From an uncultured Eubacteriales bacterium (GTDB lineage Bacteria > Bacillota > Clostridia > Oscillospirales > Butyricicoccaceae): a stretch of DNA of 25,483 nt. This document shows, one piece after another, positions 7,282 through 14,119 of this stretch. The position numbers and the translations under genes were made by a program. Position 1 is the stretch's first letter. Each line of letters begins with the position of its first letter. Location of the stretch: NCBI GenBank assembly GCA_910586105.1, contig CAJUGU010000049.1, positions 1 through 25,483 of the forward strand, given 5' to 3'. The notes beneath the pieces were generated by a model. The model did no database searches, had not been told where the DNA came from, and saw only the letters and a list, made by a program, of their open reading frames with translations.

Positions 7282-8757
7282 CTACGCGTCCGGACCTTCA
7301 TTTTTGGTATTGGGCGCGCGGGAAATCAGAAGCGACAGCAGCAGGGCTTCCCGTTCCTGCGGGTTGTCCAGAGAAACTCCGGTTAGCTCCTGTATACGCA
7401 GCAGGTGGTGCGACAGCGTATTGCGATGCATGCGCAGCGCTTTCGACGCGGCGTTGCAGTTCCCGCCGAGCCGCAGATACTGCCAAAGGATTTCGGTGAA
7501 ACGCGAGCCGCCGTTCCGATCGCGGCGCTGAAGCTGACGCACCGCCGGATGGACGAGCGATTGCAGCATCGCGTTGTCCAGCAGCGCCTGATGGATATAT
7601 TCCAGCATGACCTGTTGGGCGGCAAGGAAGAAACGCCCGCCCTGCCTTGCCCGCCGTAAGGTTTTTTCCGCCTGCTTTGCAAGCTGTGGGAGAAGGGAGA
7701 ACCCCGCGCCGCTGCTGCTTTGCCCGACGAGGAATCGTTCCGCGGGAAGATCCTTGCGCAGGCTTTCCTCGCGGGGGATTTCCGCCCCGCTATCCAGATT
7801 ACAGAATGCCACAACGGCGCAACGGTATTGCAGGGAAAACGCCCCTGGATACCGATTTTTCATAAATTGGCGCAGCTTGTCCAGCACAAGGGAGTCCAAA
7901 CCGTCCCGCTTTTCCAGCCAGAACACCGTATAATGCTGCTGCTCTTCCCACCCCAGCTGACGGAGCGCGGCAGCAGCGTGCGGCGGAACGGCGGAATCCT
8001 GCAAGACCGAGCGGAACAGCGCCTCCGGATCGATGGAATGCGGATGAATCCGGTGGTTCCAAAGCTCCAGATTGCAGCGGACGGCTTCCGCTAAAACATG
8101 AATCAGGTGGAGGTCGCCGGGAGACAGCGGCGTACCGTTGGCAGAGACAATCAGGCGGAACTGCTGATGCTGGAAATGGCGGCTGCAAAGGATGATCTGC
8201 CTTCCGTGCAGCAGGGAGGAGGGGAGCAGGACCGGGTCGGTCTGTTCCGAGAGGCGATCCTCCGCCGCGCCGTCCGGCAGCTCGCGTAAAATCTCGCCCA
8301 ACGTCAGGCCGCGGTAGTGTTCCCAAAGCGTTTCGCTTCTCTTGCGGAATCGCGGGGAAACCGCGAGGAGCCGGTCGCCCGAGAATACAACGGTTGGATG
8401 CGGGAGCAATTCATAGCTCAGCGCCAGCAGTTCGGTTACCTTCCCATACGCCAGGTTGATTCTCCGCAGCGCCTGTTCCCAATGGCTGTAAACGGAAAGC
8501 ATATAGTTCAGTTCGTCCAGCGCGGGGAACGGCAGGAGCGTGCGGAAATAGATATAATTTTCCTCAAACGTCAGCACGGTGCGGAACCCGGAGGACTGCG
8601 GCGCGTCGGACAGCACCGCGCAGCCTTCTTCCGCGGCATCCCGACGCAGCCGCACGCCGCGTATGGCGGGCGCATTACTGCGGATGGAAAAACTGTGGTC
8701 AATCCCCCGGTTTTGCAGCCAGCTGTGAACATTCCACATACTGAGTTTCAATTCCAT
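7282..8757 (-). CDS. PucR/CdaR-type helix-turn-helix regulator (second paralogue)
   Basis: A 491-residue soluble regulator paralogous to the protein at 1327-2739. They share the N-terminal pattern (SMWNVHSWLQNRG here), a similar length, and the C-terminal PucR helix-turn-helix. That segment runs LWQYLRLGGNCNAASKALRM, then HRNTLSHHLLRIQELTG. The start at 8757 has GGGGAGA upstream and overlaps the preceding mocA-like gene by 59 bases, an unusually long overlap that implies coupled translation. The two paralogues flank the hydroxylase operon on both sides, so a role in sensing its substrate or product is a reasonable inference. Confidence 0.88.
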   Translation of the reverse strand: MELKLSMWNVHSWLQNRGIDHSFSIRSNAPAIRGVRLRRDAAEEGCAVLSDAPQSSGFRTVLTFEENYIYFRTLLPFPALDELNYMLSVYSHWEQALRRINLAYGKVTELLALSYELLPHPTVVFSGDRLLAVSPRFRKRSETLWEHYRGLTLGEILRELPDGAAEDRLSEQTDPVLLPSSLLHGRQIILCSRHFQHQQFRLIVSANGTPLSPGDLHLIHVLAEAVRCNLELWNHRIHPHSIDPEALFRSVLQDSAVPPHAAAALRQLGWEEQQHYTVFWLEKRDGLDSLVLDKLRQFMKNRYPGAFSLQYRCAVVAFCNLDSGAEIPREESLRKDLPAERFLVGQSSSGAGFSLLPQLAKQAEKTLRRARQGGRFFLAAQQVMLEYIHQALLDNAMLQSLVHPAVRQLQRRDRNGGSRFTEILWQYLRLGGNCNAASKALRMHRNTLSHHLLRIQELTGVSLDNPQEREALLLSLLISRAPNTKNEGPDA

Positions 8758-9361
8758 GGTCAGTCTCCCCGATGTGCTTTAAAAGGTTCTGGTAATCGGC
8801 GCGGGTATCCATATCCATCCGGATAAAAGGATCGTCAACCGGCAGATAAGAGGGCGGTACCGGCAGCGACGACAAGGCGCCTTTCAAGCCGCCTTCGCCG
8901 CCGTATTGCATCAGGGCGGGCAGCAGCTCCGCGCAAAAGGATACCGGATGCCCGCGCCGGCAACGAAAACTGGGATAAACAAGCGGGTCCGTGCATTCCG
9001 CCAGTTGCCGGATCGTAGAAGATGCGGTCAGCGGGATATCGGCTGGGGTGAACAGCACGCGTTCGCAATCTGCCGGGACGGCGGAAAATCCGAGCCGGGC
9101 CGAATCCAGCATTTGCGTCCATGCAAAGTCCGGGTTGTGGACGAAGGTCACGCCGGGCAGCCCGGAACAAGCGGCTTCTACCTCGGCGCGGCGGGAGCCT
9201 GTGACCAGGATGCAGGAAGAAACGCCGGAGGTCAGCAGCGTGTGAAGCAAAAATGCGGCTGCGGGCATTCCGTGGATGGGGAGGAGCGGCTTGCACGCGC
9301 CCATACGGGAGGACAGCCCTGCGGCAACCACAACAGCGTATGCTTTCACCTTGAGAGTCAC
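8699..9361 (-). CDS. mocA: MocA/MobA-like molybdenum cofactor nucleotidyltransferase
   Basis: A 220-residue nucleotidyltransferase with the N-terminal signature AVVVAAGLSSRMGACKPLL and, later, RRGHPVSF. It has the pattern of enzymes that attach CMP (MocA) or GMP (MobA) to molybdopterin. MocA is favoured because the neighbouring hydroxylase belongs to the family that uses the cytosine dinucleotide form. FTPADIPL near residue 105 supplies the metal-binding Asp. The start is uncertain: GTG at 9361 has GAAAGG very close, and an in-frame GTG at 9349 is also possible. It follows a terminator-like hairpin after gldA, and its 3' end overlaps the second PucR gene. The last 25 or so residues may be an extension caused by that overlap. 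Confidence 0.87.
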   Translation of the reverse strand: MTLKVKAYAVVVAAGLSSRMGACKPLLPIHGMPAAAFLLHTLLTSGVSSCILVTGSRRAEVEAACSGLPGVTFVHNPDFAWTQMLDSARLGFSAVPADCERVLFTPADIPLTASSTIRQLAECTDPLVYPSFRCRRGHPVSFCAELLPALMQYGGEGGLKGALSSLPVPPSYLPVDDPFIRMDMDTRADYQNLLKHIGETDHGIETQYVECSQLAAKPGD

Positions 9362-9369
9362 GACCTTTC

Positions 9370-9411
9370 AAAAACAGGCTGCGCCGTGTCGGAAAGGGAG
9401 GACACGGCGCA
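9370..9411 (-). terminator. Terminator-like hairpin between gldA and mocA-like gene
   Basis: On the minus strand an 11-pair perfect stem (9401-9411 with 9380-9390) with a ten-base loop, then TTTTT five bases later (9374-9370). The mocA-like start codon follows only nine bases after the T run. The arrangement suggests partial termination that lowers mocA and PucR expression relative to gldA. Confidence 0.7.
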
Positions 9412-9421
9412 AAACAGACGA

Positions 9422-10522
9422 TTAAAACTTCCCGGGCAGGAAAGCGGCGCCGTAGGCGTCGGCGGCGGCAATCGCGTCAGCGACCGAGCTTGTCGAAACG
9501 GGAAAGGGCATATGATAGGTGCTTTTTCCGGGCTGCAGCGCAACCTCTGCAATCTTTTGAATGCAGGCCGGGACATCCTCGGTAATGGAAAGCTGCGCCA
9601 GCGTCACCGGCAGGCCGACCGATGCGCAGAAGCAATAGGCTTCTTCCAGCTCCGCGTCGATCACGTTTTCCATCATCAGCTGGACGAGCGTTCCGAAGGC
9701 GACTTTCTCGCCGTGCATCATGCGTTTGCATTGAGAAATGGTATTCAGACCGTCGCCGATGGAATGCGCCGCGCCTTTGCCGCCGCTTTCAAAACCGATA
9801 CCGCTGAGAAGCGTATTGGCTTCAATGATATTCTCGACGGCCTGGGTACAGAGCTTATGCTCAACCGCCTGTTTTGCTTTGCGGCCGTCCCGCAGCAGGA
9901 CGTCATAGCACATGCGGGCAATGCCCCGCGCGGCAATCGAGGATTTCCCGCCGTGAATGTTGTCAGAAGCGGAAGCGTGGCAGGCGCGCGCTTCAAAATA
10001 CGTCGAAAAGGCGTCGCCCATTCCCGCGACGAGCAGGCGGACGGGGGCGTTTGCAATCAGCTCGGAATCGATCAGGATCATATCCGGGCTTTTGGGCAGC
10101 GGGAGCCGGCGGTCGAGGGAACCGTCGTCGTGATAAATCACGGAGAGGGCCGAGCAGGGCGCGTCCGAGGAAACGGCGGTCGGGACGATCACGCACGGCG
10201 CATTCAGGAAACAGGCGGCGGCTTTCGCGGTGTCGAGCACCTTGCCGCCGCCCGCGCCGACGACGACCTCGCAGGCTTCCTCACGGAAAATGCGCTGCAT
10301 CCGTTCGATTTCGGTCATGGAGCATTCGCCATCGAAGGGAACGAAATGCAGGGCGCAGGGGGCGCAGTCCGCCCCCTGCATGGCGTTCTGGATGCGCTCG
10401 ACCCCCAGCTCGCTGGCGATGACGAGCGCTTTCTTCCCAAGTTTTGAAACATGTTCGCTGAGGCTGCGCAGTGCGCCCCGACCCTGGATGTATTTTCCGG
10501 GCGCTGCAAAAATGATGGACAT
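9422..10522 (-). CDS. gldA: Glycerol dehydrogenase-family zinc/iron alcohol dehydrogenase
   Basis: A 366-residue NAD-dependent polyol/alcohol dehydrogenase of the GldA branch of the iron-containing alcohol dehydrogenase superfamily. The NAD-binding GAGGGKVLDTAK is at 89-100 and PTAVSSDAPCSAL at 114-126. The three metal ligands known from glycerol dehydrogenase are present at the expected places: D170 (GMGDAFSTYFEA), H253 (AAHSIGDG) and H270 (MMHGEKVAFG). The start has AGGAGG eight bases upstream. It is divergent from the FAH-family operon, has its own strong promoter and carries the shared operator just after the -10 box. The real substrate may be another hydroxy compound in the pathway instead of glycerol. 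Confidence 0.93.
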   Translation of the reverse strand: MSIIFAAPGKYIQGRGALRSLSEHVSKLGKKALVIASELGVERIQNAMQGADCAPCALHFVPFDGECSMTEIERMQRIFREEACEVVVGAGGGKVLDTAKAAACFLNAPCVIVPTAVSSDAPCSALSVIYHDDGSLDRRLPLPKSPDMILIDSELIANAPVRLLVAGMGDAFSTYFEARACHASASDNIHGGKSSIAARGIARMCYDVLLRDGRKAKQAVEHKLCTQAVENIIEANTLLSGIGFESGGKGAAHSIGDGLNTISQCKRMMHGEKVAFGTLVQLMMENVIDAELEEAYCFCASVGLPVTLAQLSITEDVPACIQKIAEVALQPGKSTYHMPFPVSTSSVADAIAAADAYGAAFLPGKF

Positions 10523-10541
10523 AAGCGGTTCCTCCTAAACT

Positions 10542-10553
10542 ATAATCGATAAT
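10542..10553. promoter_or_regulatory. Candidate GntR operator, copy 2 (gldA)
   Basis: On the + strand it reads ATAATCGATAAT, one mismatch from the palindrome ATAATCGATTAT. It begins two bases after the -10 box of the leftward gldA promoter, so it covers the expected start point. Confidence 0.6.
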
Positions 10554-10555
10554 CC

Positions 10556-10584
10556 ATTATAAATCAGAGGCAGGAAATTTACAA
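10556..10584 (-). promoter_or_regulatory. Predicted promoter of gldA
   Basis: On the minus strand TTGTAA (10584-10579), a 17-base spacer and a perfect TATAAT (10561-10556). The candidate operator lies immediately downstream. Confidence 0.75.
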
Positions 10585-10626
10585 GAGGCGTTTTTTGAAA
10601 AAATGCGTTTTCGGAGTGTGGAAACG

Positions 10627-10643
10627 CGAATTCTCTGAATTCG
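10627..10643. promoter_or_regulatory. Central palindrome between divergent gldA and FAH promoters
   Basis: CGAATTC-TCT-GAATTCG, a perfect 7-3-7 inverted repeat. It lies almost exactly midway between the two divergent -35 boxes (10579-10584 and 10680-10685). That is a typical place for an activator that serves both promoters. It differs from the ATAATCGATTAT motif, so a second regulator may act here. Confidence 0.4.
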
Positions 10644-10679
10644 ACAAAAAAAGGGCTGGAAAATTGGCGGAGATGCCAC

Positions 10680-10708
10680 TTGAAAAAAGCAGCGAAGGTT
10701 TATAGAAT
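10680..10708 (+). promoter_or_regulatory. Predicted promoter of the FAH-VOC gene run
   Basis: TTGAAA at 10680-10685, a 17-base spacer, and TAGAAT at 10703-10708. It is followed by the perfect operator copy and then by a GGAGGA ribosome binding site at 10735-10740. Confidence 0.7.
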
Positions 10709-10712
10709 GGAT

Positions 10713-10730
10713 TATAGATAATCGATTATA
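10713..10730 (+). promoter_or_regulatory. Candidate GntR operator, copy 3 (FAH operon), perfect copy
   Basis: Reads TATAGATAATCGATTATA. Bases 10718-10729 form the perfect 12-base palindrome ATAATCGATTAT. It sits a few bases after the predicted -10 box and before the ribosome binding site, as expected of a repressor site. Confidence 0.65.
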
Positions 10731-10745
10731 TGAAGGAGGAACAAC

Positions 10746-11723
10746 ATGAGACTTTACACCGTACAGGTGAAAACCCCGGTCGGAGGCGTGAACCGGCTGA
10801 TGGCAGAGGACGACGGGATGCTCGTCGATCTGAACGCCGCAGGCGGCGTATATTATCAGGCGCAGGGCGATACCAATCCGCAGCAGCTTGCGGACGCGAA
10901 CCTGCCCAACGATATGGTTACGTTTTTCCGCAATGGGGACCGCAGCCTGTCTGCCGGGGCGGAAACCCTGCGATTTCTGCGCGAGAAAACGCCTGCGCAG
11001 GGGCTGGAAGGGCAGCGGCTGGTTTACCGGCTGTGCGACGTAACGGTGCTCGCGCCGGTCACGCGTCCGAACATCATTTTTGACGGAATGGTTTACGAAG
11101 GACATGTGAAGCATCATTACGGAGAGATTCCGAAGGGTTATTACAAGCGCCCGGTGTGGAATACGCAAAGCGGTTCGACCGTAGTCGGCACGGGCGCGCC
11201 GCTGTATAAGCCCAGCTACACCTCGCAGTTTGACTTCGAGTTTGAGTTGGGGTTCTACATCGGCAAGCGCGGGTTCAGCATCAAGCCCGAGGAGGCGCTG
11301 GACTATGTGGCCGGGTTTACCGTTTTCAACGACGTTTCCGCGCGGGACGCGCAGGCGGACGAGGCCGTCATGGCGCTCGGTCCGGCGAAGGGGAAATTTT
11401 TCCGCAACAGTCTGGTTATGGGCCCCTGCGTCGTGACGAGGGACGAATTGCCCGATTATGACGACTTGGCGATGACGGCGCGCGTCAACGGCGAGATCGT
11501 CACCGAAAACCGCACCTCCGGGATGCTGTTTTCGCTTGGCCAGCTGGTCGCGCAGATTTCGGAGGACGTTTATCTGAACCCCGGCGATTTTATCGGGCTG
11601 GGCACATCCCCGGAGGGCAACGCAACCTGTTCCAAGCTGGGCCGCTGGCTTCAGGCGGGGGATGAAATCGAATTCACCATTGAAAAAATCGGAACGATCC
11701 GCAACCGGGTCGAAGAAGCATAA
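10746..11723 (+). CDS. Fumarylacetoacetate hydrolase (FAH)-family enzyme
   Basis: A 325-residue FAH-superfamily enzyme. Members hydrolyse C-C bonds of acylpyruvates, or hydrate, decarboxylate or isomerise related 2-oxo acids. The metal-binding signature is present: E165 and E167 in DFEFELG, and D196 in the family motif FNDVSARDAQ. A GTSPEGN turn near 286-292 and the closing IEKIGTIRNRV complete the fold. The first 90 or so residues form the variable N-terminal domain. The gene opens the rightward run, with GGAGGA before the ATG, and is followed 12 bases later by a VOC protein. It shares an operator with gldA and moaC-gntR. The exact reaction is unknown; sugar-acid or aromatic ring-cleavage pathways are both possible. 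Confidence 0.9.
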   Translation: MRLYTVQVKTPVGGVNRLMAEDDGMLVDLNAAGGVYYQAQGDTNPQQLADANLPNDMVTFFRNGDRSLSAGAETLRFLREKTPAQGLEGQRLVYRLCDVTVLAPVTRPNIIFDGMVYEGHVKHHYGEIPKGYYKRPVWNTQSGSTVVGTGAPLYKPSYTSQFDFEFELGFYIGKRGFSIKPEEALDYVAGFTVFNDVSARDAQADEAVMALGPAKGKFFRNSLVMGPCVVTRDELPDYDDLAMTARVNGEIVTENRTSGMLFSLGQLVAQISEDVYLNPGDFIGLGTSPEGNATCSKLGRWLQAGDEIEFTIEKIGTIRNRVEEA

Positions 11724-11735
11724 GGAGGAGCTAAC

Positions 11736-12203
11736 ATGAAGTATTCACATACCAACGTCAACGCGAAGGACTGGAAGAAACTGCGCGATTTTTACTGCGA
11801 CGTATTCGAGGGCAGGGTTGTCCCGCCGGAGCGCGATCTGGGCGGCGCGTGGTTTGAAAAGGCGTCCGGCATGAAGGGCGCCCATGTGCGCGGCTGCCAT
11901 GTCGCCCTGCCCGGCTACGGCGAGGGCGGGCCGGTGCTGGAAATTTTCACCCATGAAAACGGCGAAGGGGAGCCTGGCGCGTTCAACCACGGCGGCTTCG
12001 GCCACCTAGGCATCCTGGTGGACGACGTAGAGGCAACCTATCAGAAACTGCTGGCGCACGGCGGCAGCTCGGACGGTCAGGTAACCTCCCACTACTACGA
12101 AAACAAGGGGCAGACGCTCACCCTGATCTATGCGAAGGATCCCGAAGGCAATCTGCTGGAGATCATGCGCTGGGACGACGGCAAGCTGCCCGCCGCTGAA
12201 TAA
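11736..12203 (+). CDS. VOC (glyoxalase/dioxygenase) superfamily protein
   Basis: A 155-residue protein with two beta-alpha-beta-beta-beta modules. The metal ligands of the vicinal-oxygen-chelate fold are visible as H5 (YSHTNVNA), E69 (GPVLEIFTHE), H90 (GFGHLGILVDDV) and E142 (DPEGNLLEIMRW). An active metal site is therefore likely. Family members include glyoxalase I, ring-cleaving dioxygenases and epimerases; the sequence does not decide which. AAGGAGGAG lies upstream and the gap to the FAH gene is 12 bases, so the two are co-expressed and may act on consecutive intermediates. Confidence 0.88.
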   Translation: MKYSHTNVNAKDWKKLRDFYCDVFEGRVVPPERDLGGAWFEKASGMKGAHVRGCHVALPGYGEGGPVLEIFTHENGEGEPGAFNHGGFGHLGILVDDVEATYQKLLAHGGSSDGQVTSHYYENKGQTLTLIYAKDPEGNLLEIMRWDDGKLPAAE

Positions 12204-12213
12204 GAACAACCTG

Positions 12214-12347
12214 CCGCAGTTCCTGCGGAAGCTGTTTACTGTACGTTCGCCTTACCCATGCCTGTCCATGTTTGTTGGGAACCTCCTATTTCTTGCCTGC
12301 TCTATTTTCTTGCATACTCTTCTTTCCATTTCATTTTGGGTAAGGCG
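12214..12347 (+). other. Structured leader region between VOC gene and cinA-like gene
   Basis: The gap 12204-12376 is the longest in the rightward run. A short hairpin (CCGCAG/CTGCGG, 12214-12228) follows the VOC stop codon. An exact 11-base inverted repeat, CGCCTTACCCA at 12248-12258 and TGGGTAAGGCG at 12337-12347, encloses a 78-base pyrimidine-rich segment. This could be a folded RNA leader or a promoter region for the cofactor genes. I could not match it to the known Moco RNA consensus. Confidence 0.4.
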
Positions 12348-12376
12348 GCCGCTGCGGTAGAAAGGAAACGCCATAT

Positions 12377-13171
12377 ATGATAGCAGAAATTATCAGCGTC
12401 GGCACCGAGCTGCTGCTGGGGAATATCGTCAACAGCAACGCGCAGTACCTTGCGGGGCGGCTGGCGGAGCTTGGCTTCGATCTGTATTACCAGACGGTGG
12501 TCGGCGATAACACGGAACGCCTGAAAGCGGCGTTGGACGTTGCGTACAGCCGCGCGGAGTTAGTGGTTTTAACCGGCGGACTGGGACCGACCAAGGACGA
12601 TCTGACCAAGGAAATGCTGGCGGCGTATTTTGGCAAAACGCTCGGATTCGACGAAGCGGTGTTTGAAAACGTCGTCAAACAGGTACACGCGTTCGGCGCG
12701 ACGGAAATCACCGAAAACCACCGCAAGCAGGCGATGGTTCCCGGCAATTCGCTGATTTTAACGAACGAATACGGCACGGCCCCCGGCTGCGTGATGCAGC
12801 ATGCGGGGAAAACCGCCGTCCTGCTGCCGGGTCCCCCGCGGGAGATGAAGCCCATGTTTGAACAGTGCGTAGAACGCTTTCTGTTCAAGTTTGTCAGTAA
12901 GGCGATCGCGTCGGTGTGCATCCGCCTGAAAACGCGCGAGGAGGCGCCGCCCGACCGCGTTGGGGAAGCGCCGGTCGCGCGGCGGCTGGACGACCTGCTG
13001 GACAGTGAAAACCCGACGGTCGCCACGTATGCGCAGCCGGAGGGCGTGCTGATCCGGGTGACGGCCTCCGGGCCGATGCGCGAGGACGCGCTGGCAATCG
13101 CGCGTATGATGGCGGCGGAATGCCGCCGCCGCGTCGGTGAGGACGTGATCCGGGAAATTACGGAACAATAA
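12377..13171 (+). CDS. CinA-like molybdopterin-binding protein lacking the amidase domain
   Basis: A 264-residue protein equal to the N-terminal part of CinA. The MoCF/molybdopterin-binding domain is clear: ISVGTELLLGNIVNSNAQYL at the start and LTGGLGPTKDDLT near 64-76. A middle segment (GPPREMKPMF) and the small KH-like region (NPTVATYAQPEGVLIRVTA) follow. The C-terminal PncC nicotinamide-nucleotide amidase domain that usually follows in bacterial CinA of about 410 residues is absent. The gene ends cleanly and the next starts 17 bases later, so this looks like a genuine short form. Known short relatives have FAD or nucleotide pyrophosphatase-type activity. Its place among cofactor genes suggests a link with molybdopterin, which remains inference. 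Confidence 0.88.
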   Translation: MIAEIISVGTELLLGNIVNSNAQYLAGRLAELGFDLYYQTVVGDNTERLKAALDVAYSRAELVVLTGGLGPTKDDLTKEMLAAYFGKTLGFDEAVFENVVKQVHAFGATEITENHRKQAMVPGNSLILTNEYGTAPGCVMQHAGKTAVLLPGPPREMKPMFEQCVERFLFKFVSKAIASVCIRLKTREEAPPDRVGEAPVARRLDDLLDSENPTVATYAQPEGVLIRVTASGPMREDALAIARMMAAECRRRVGEDVIREITEQ

Positions 13172-13188
13172 AAAGGGAGGGGAACCTT

Positions 13189-14040
13189 GTGGAACAGGTT
13201 ACCAAAAACGTATATACGGAAACAAAAATCCGGGGCTGCAACCCGAGCATCGTCCTGACCTCGGAGGGAGCGGTGTTTGTGGACACCGCGCAGCTGCTCA
13301 GCAAGCTGTTTGAAATGCGGGAATTCGCGCTGTCGCGCGGGCCGATCCGCTATCTGATCAATACGGAGGCGCACATCGACCATATTTTCGGCAACCACTG
13401 GTTTGCGGGGGAATCCATTACGATTGGCCACGAAAAGCTGTGCGACGATCTCTGGAAGGTTCCGGGGACGCTCGATGCTTACGATTACAGCGTTGACGTG
13501 CTGACCCGTCAGGATTCGGATATGCTTCCGAAAATGCCGCCGCGCGGTGAATATATTATGATGAAGCGCCCGGACATCACCTTTAGCGATCATATGAGTC
13601 TGGAACTGGGCGGCGCGCACTTTGAGATTTACCATACCCCTGGGCATTCTCCGTGCCAAGCGTGCGTCTATGTTCCGGAGGAGCGTGTCGCCATTGTAGG
13701 CGATACCCTGTTCGTGGACTGCCAGACCTGGCTGCATTCGGCGGATATTGCCGCGCTGCTGAAATCGCTTGATTTTCTTGATACGCTGGACGTCGATTAT
13801 ATAATTCCGGGGCATGGCCCGGTGGTTACCAAGGATTACATTGTGAAACAGCGTACCTTTGTATACGAATGGCTGGGCGCGGTTGCCGCCGGTATTGCGA
13901 AGGGCTGGGACTTGGATGCGTGCATCGCAAATATCAGCTTTGCCGACCGCTGCCCCATGGATATCGGCCAGCCGGAGATGATGGAATATGTACAGCGTAC
14001 CAACACGGTGAAGTGCTACAACTTCCTGACCGCAAAATAA
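13189..14040 (+). CDS. MBL-fold metallo-hydrolase with altered HxHxDH motif
   Basis: A 283-residue metallo-beta-lactamase-fold hydrolase. The metal site is largely intact: H62, D64 and H65 in TEAHIDH, H153 in HTPGHS, D172 in VGDTLF and H209 in IPGHGP. The first histidine of the canonical HxHxDH is replaced by E60. Several related environmental MBL proteins, as I recall, also have an NTExHxDH form, so this is probably a subfamily trait and not damage. The GTG start has GGGAGGGG upstream. It may hydrolyse a lactone or thioester in the pathway. No signal peptide is seen, so it is cytoplasmic. Confidence 0.9.
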   Translation: MEQVTKNVYTETKIRGCNPSIVLTSEGAVFVDTAQLLSKLFEMREFALSRGPIRYLINTEAHIDHIFGNHWFAGESITIGHEKLCDDLWKVPGTLDAYDYSVDVLTRQDSDMLPKMPPRGEYIMMKRPDITFSDHMSLELGGAHFEIYHTPGHSPCQACVYVPEERVAIVGDTLFVDCQTWLHSADIAALLKSLDFLDTLDVDYIIPGHGPVVTKDYIVKQRTFVYEWLGAVAAGIAKGWDLDACIANISFADRCPMDIGQPEMMEYVQRTNTVKCYNFLTAK

Positions 14041-14044
14041 GACG

Positions 14045-14087
14045 CTTTTGGAAATGCCGGACAATTTGTTCCGGCATTTCTCAAAAG
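14045..14087 (+). other. Long hairpin between MBL and xdhC genes
   Basis: An 11-pair perfect stem (14051-14061 with 14070-14080) extends through a one-base bulge by six more pairs (14045-14050 with 14082-14087). The 17-pair structure is strong but is followed by G residues rather than a T run. It is therefore probably a transcript stability or processing hairpin dividing the run into a catabolic part and a cofactor part. Confidence 0.6.
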
Positions 14088-14119
14088 GGGGGAATCCGAA
14101 ATATGGGGGATGGGTTTTT

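Noticed and set aside
8906..10447. A long open frame on the + strand opposite gldA and mocA
   Set aside because: It is antisense to two genes with clear family motifs and has no recognisable domain; GC-rich codon use keeps the frame open.
12204..12376. A molybdenum cofactor riboswitch
   Set aside because: The position would fit, but I could not find the known Moco RNA conserved segments; only an inverted repeat is reported.
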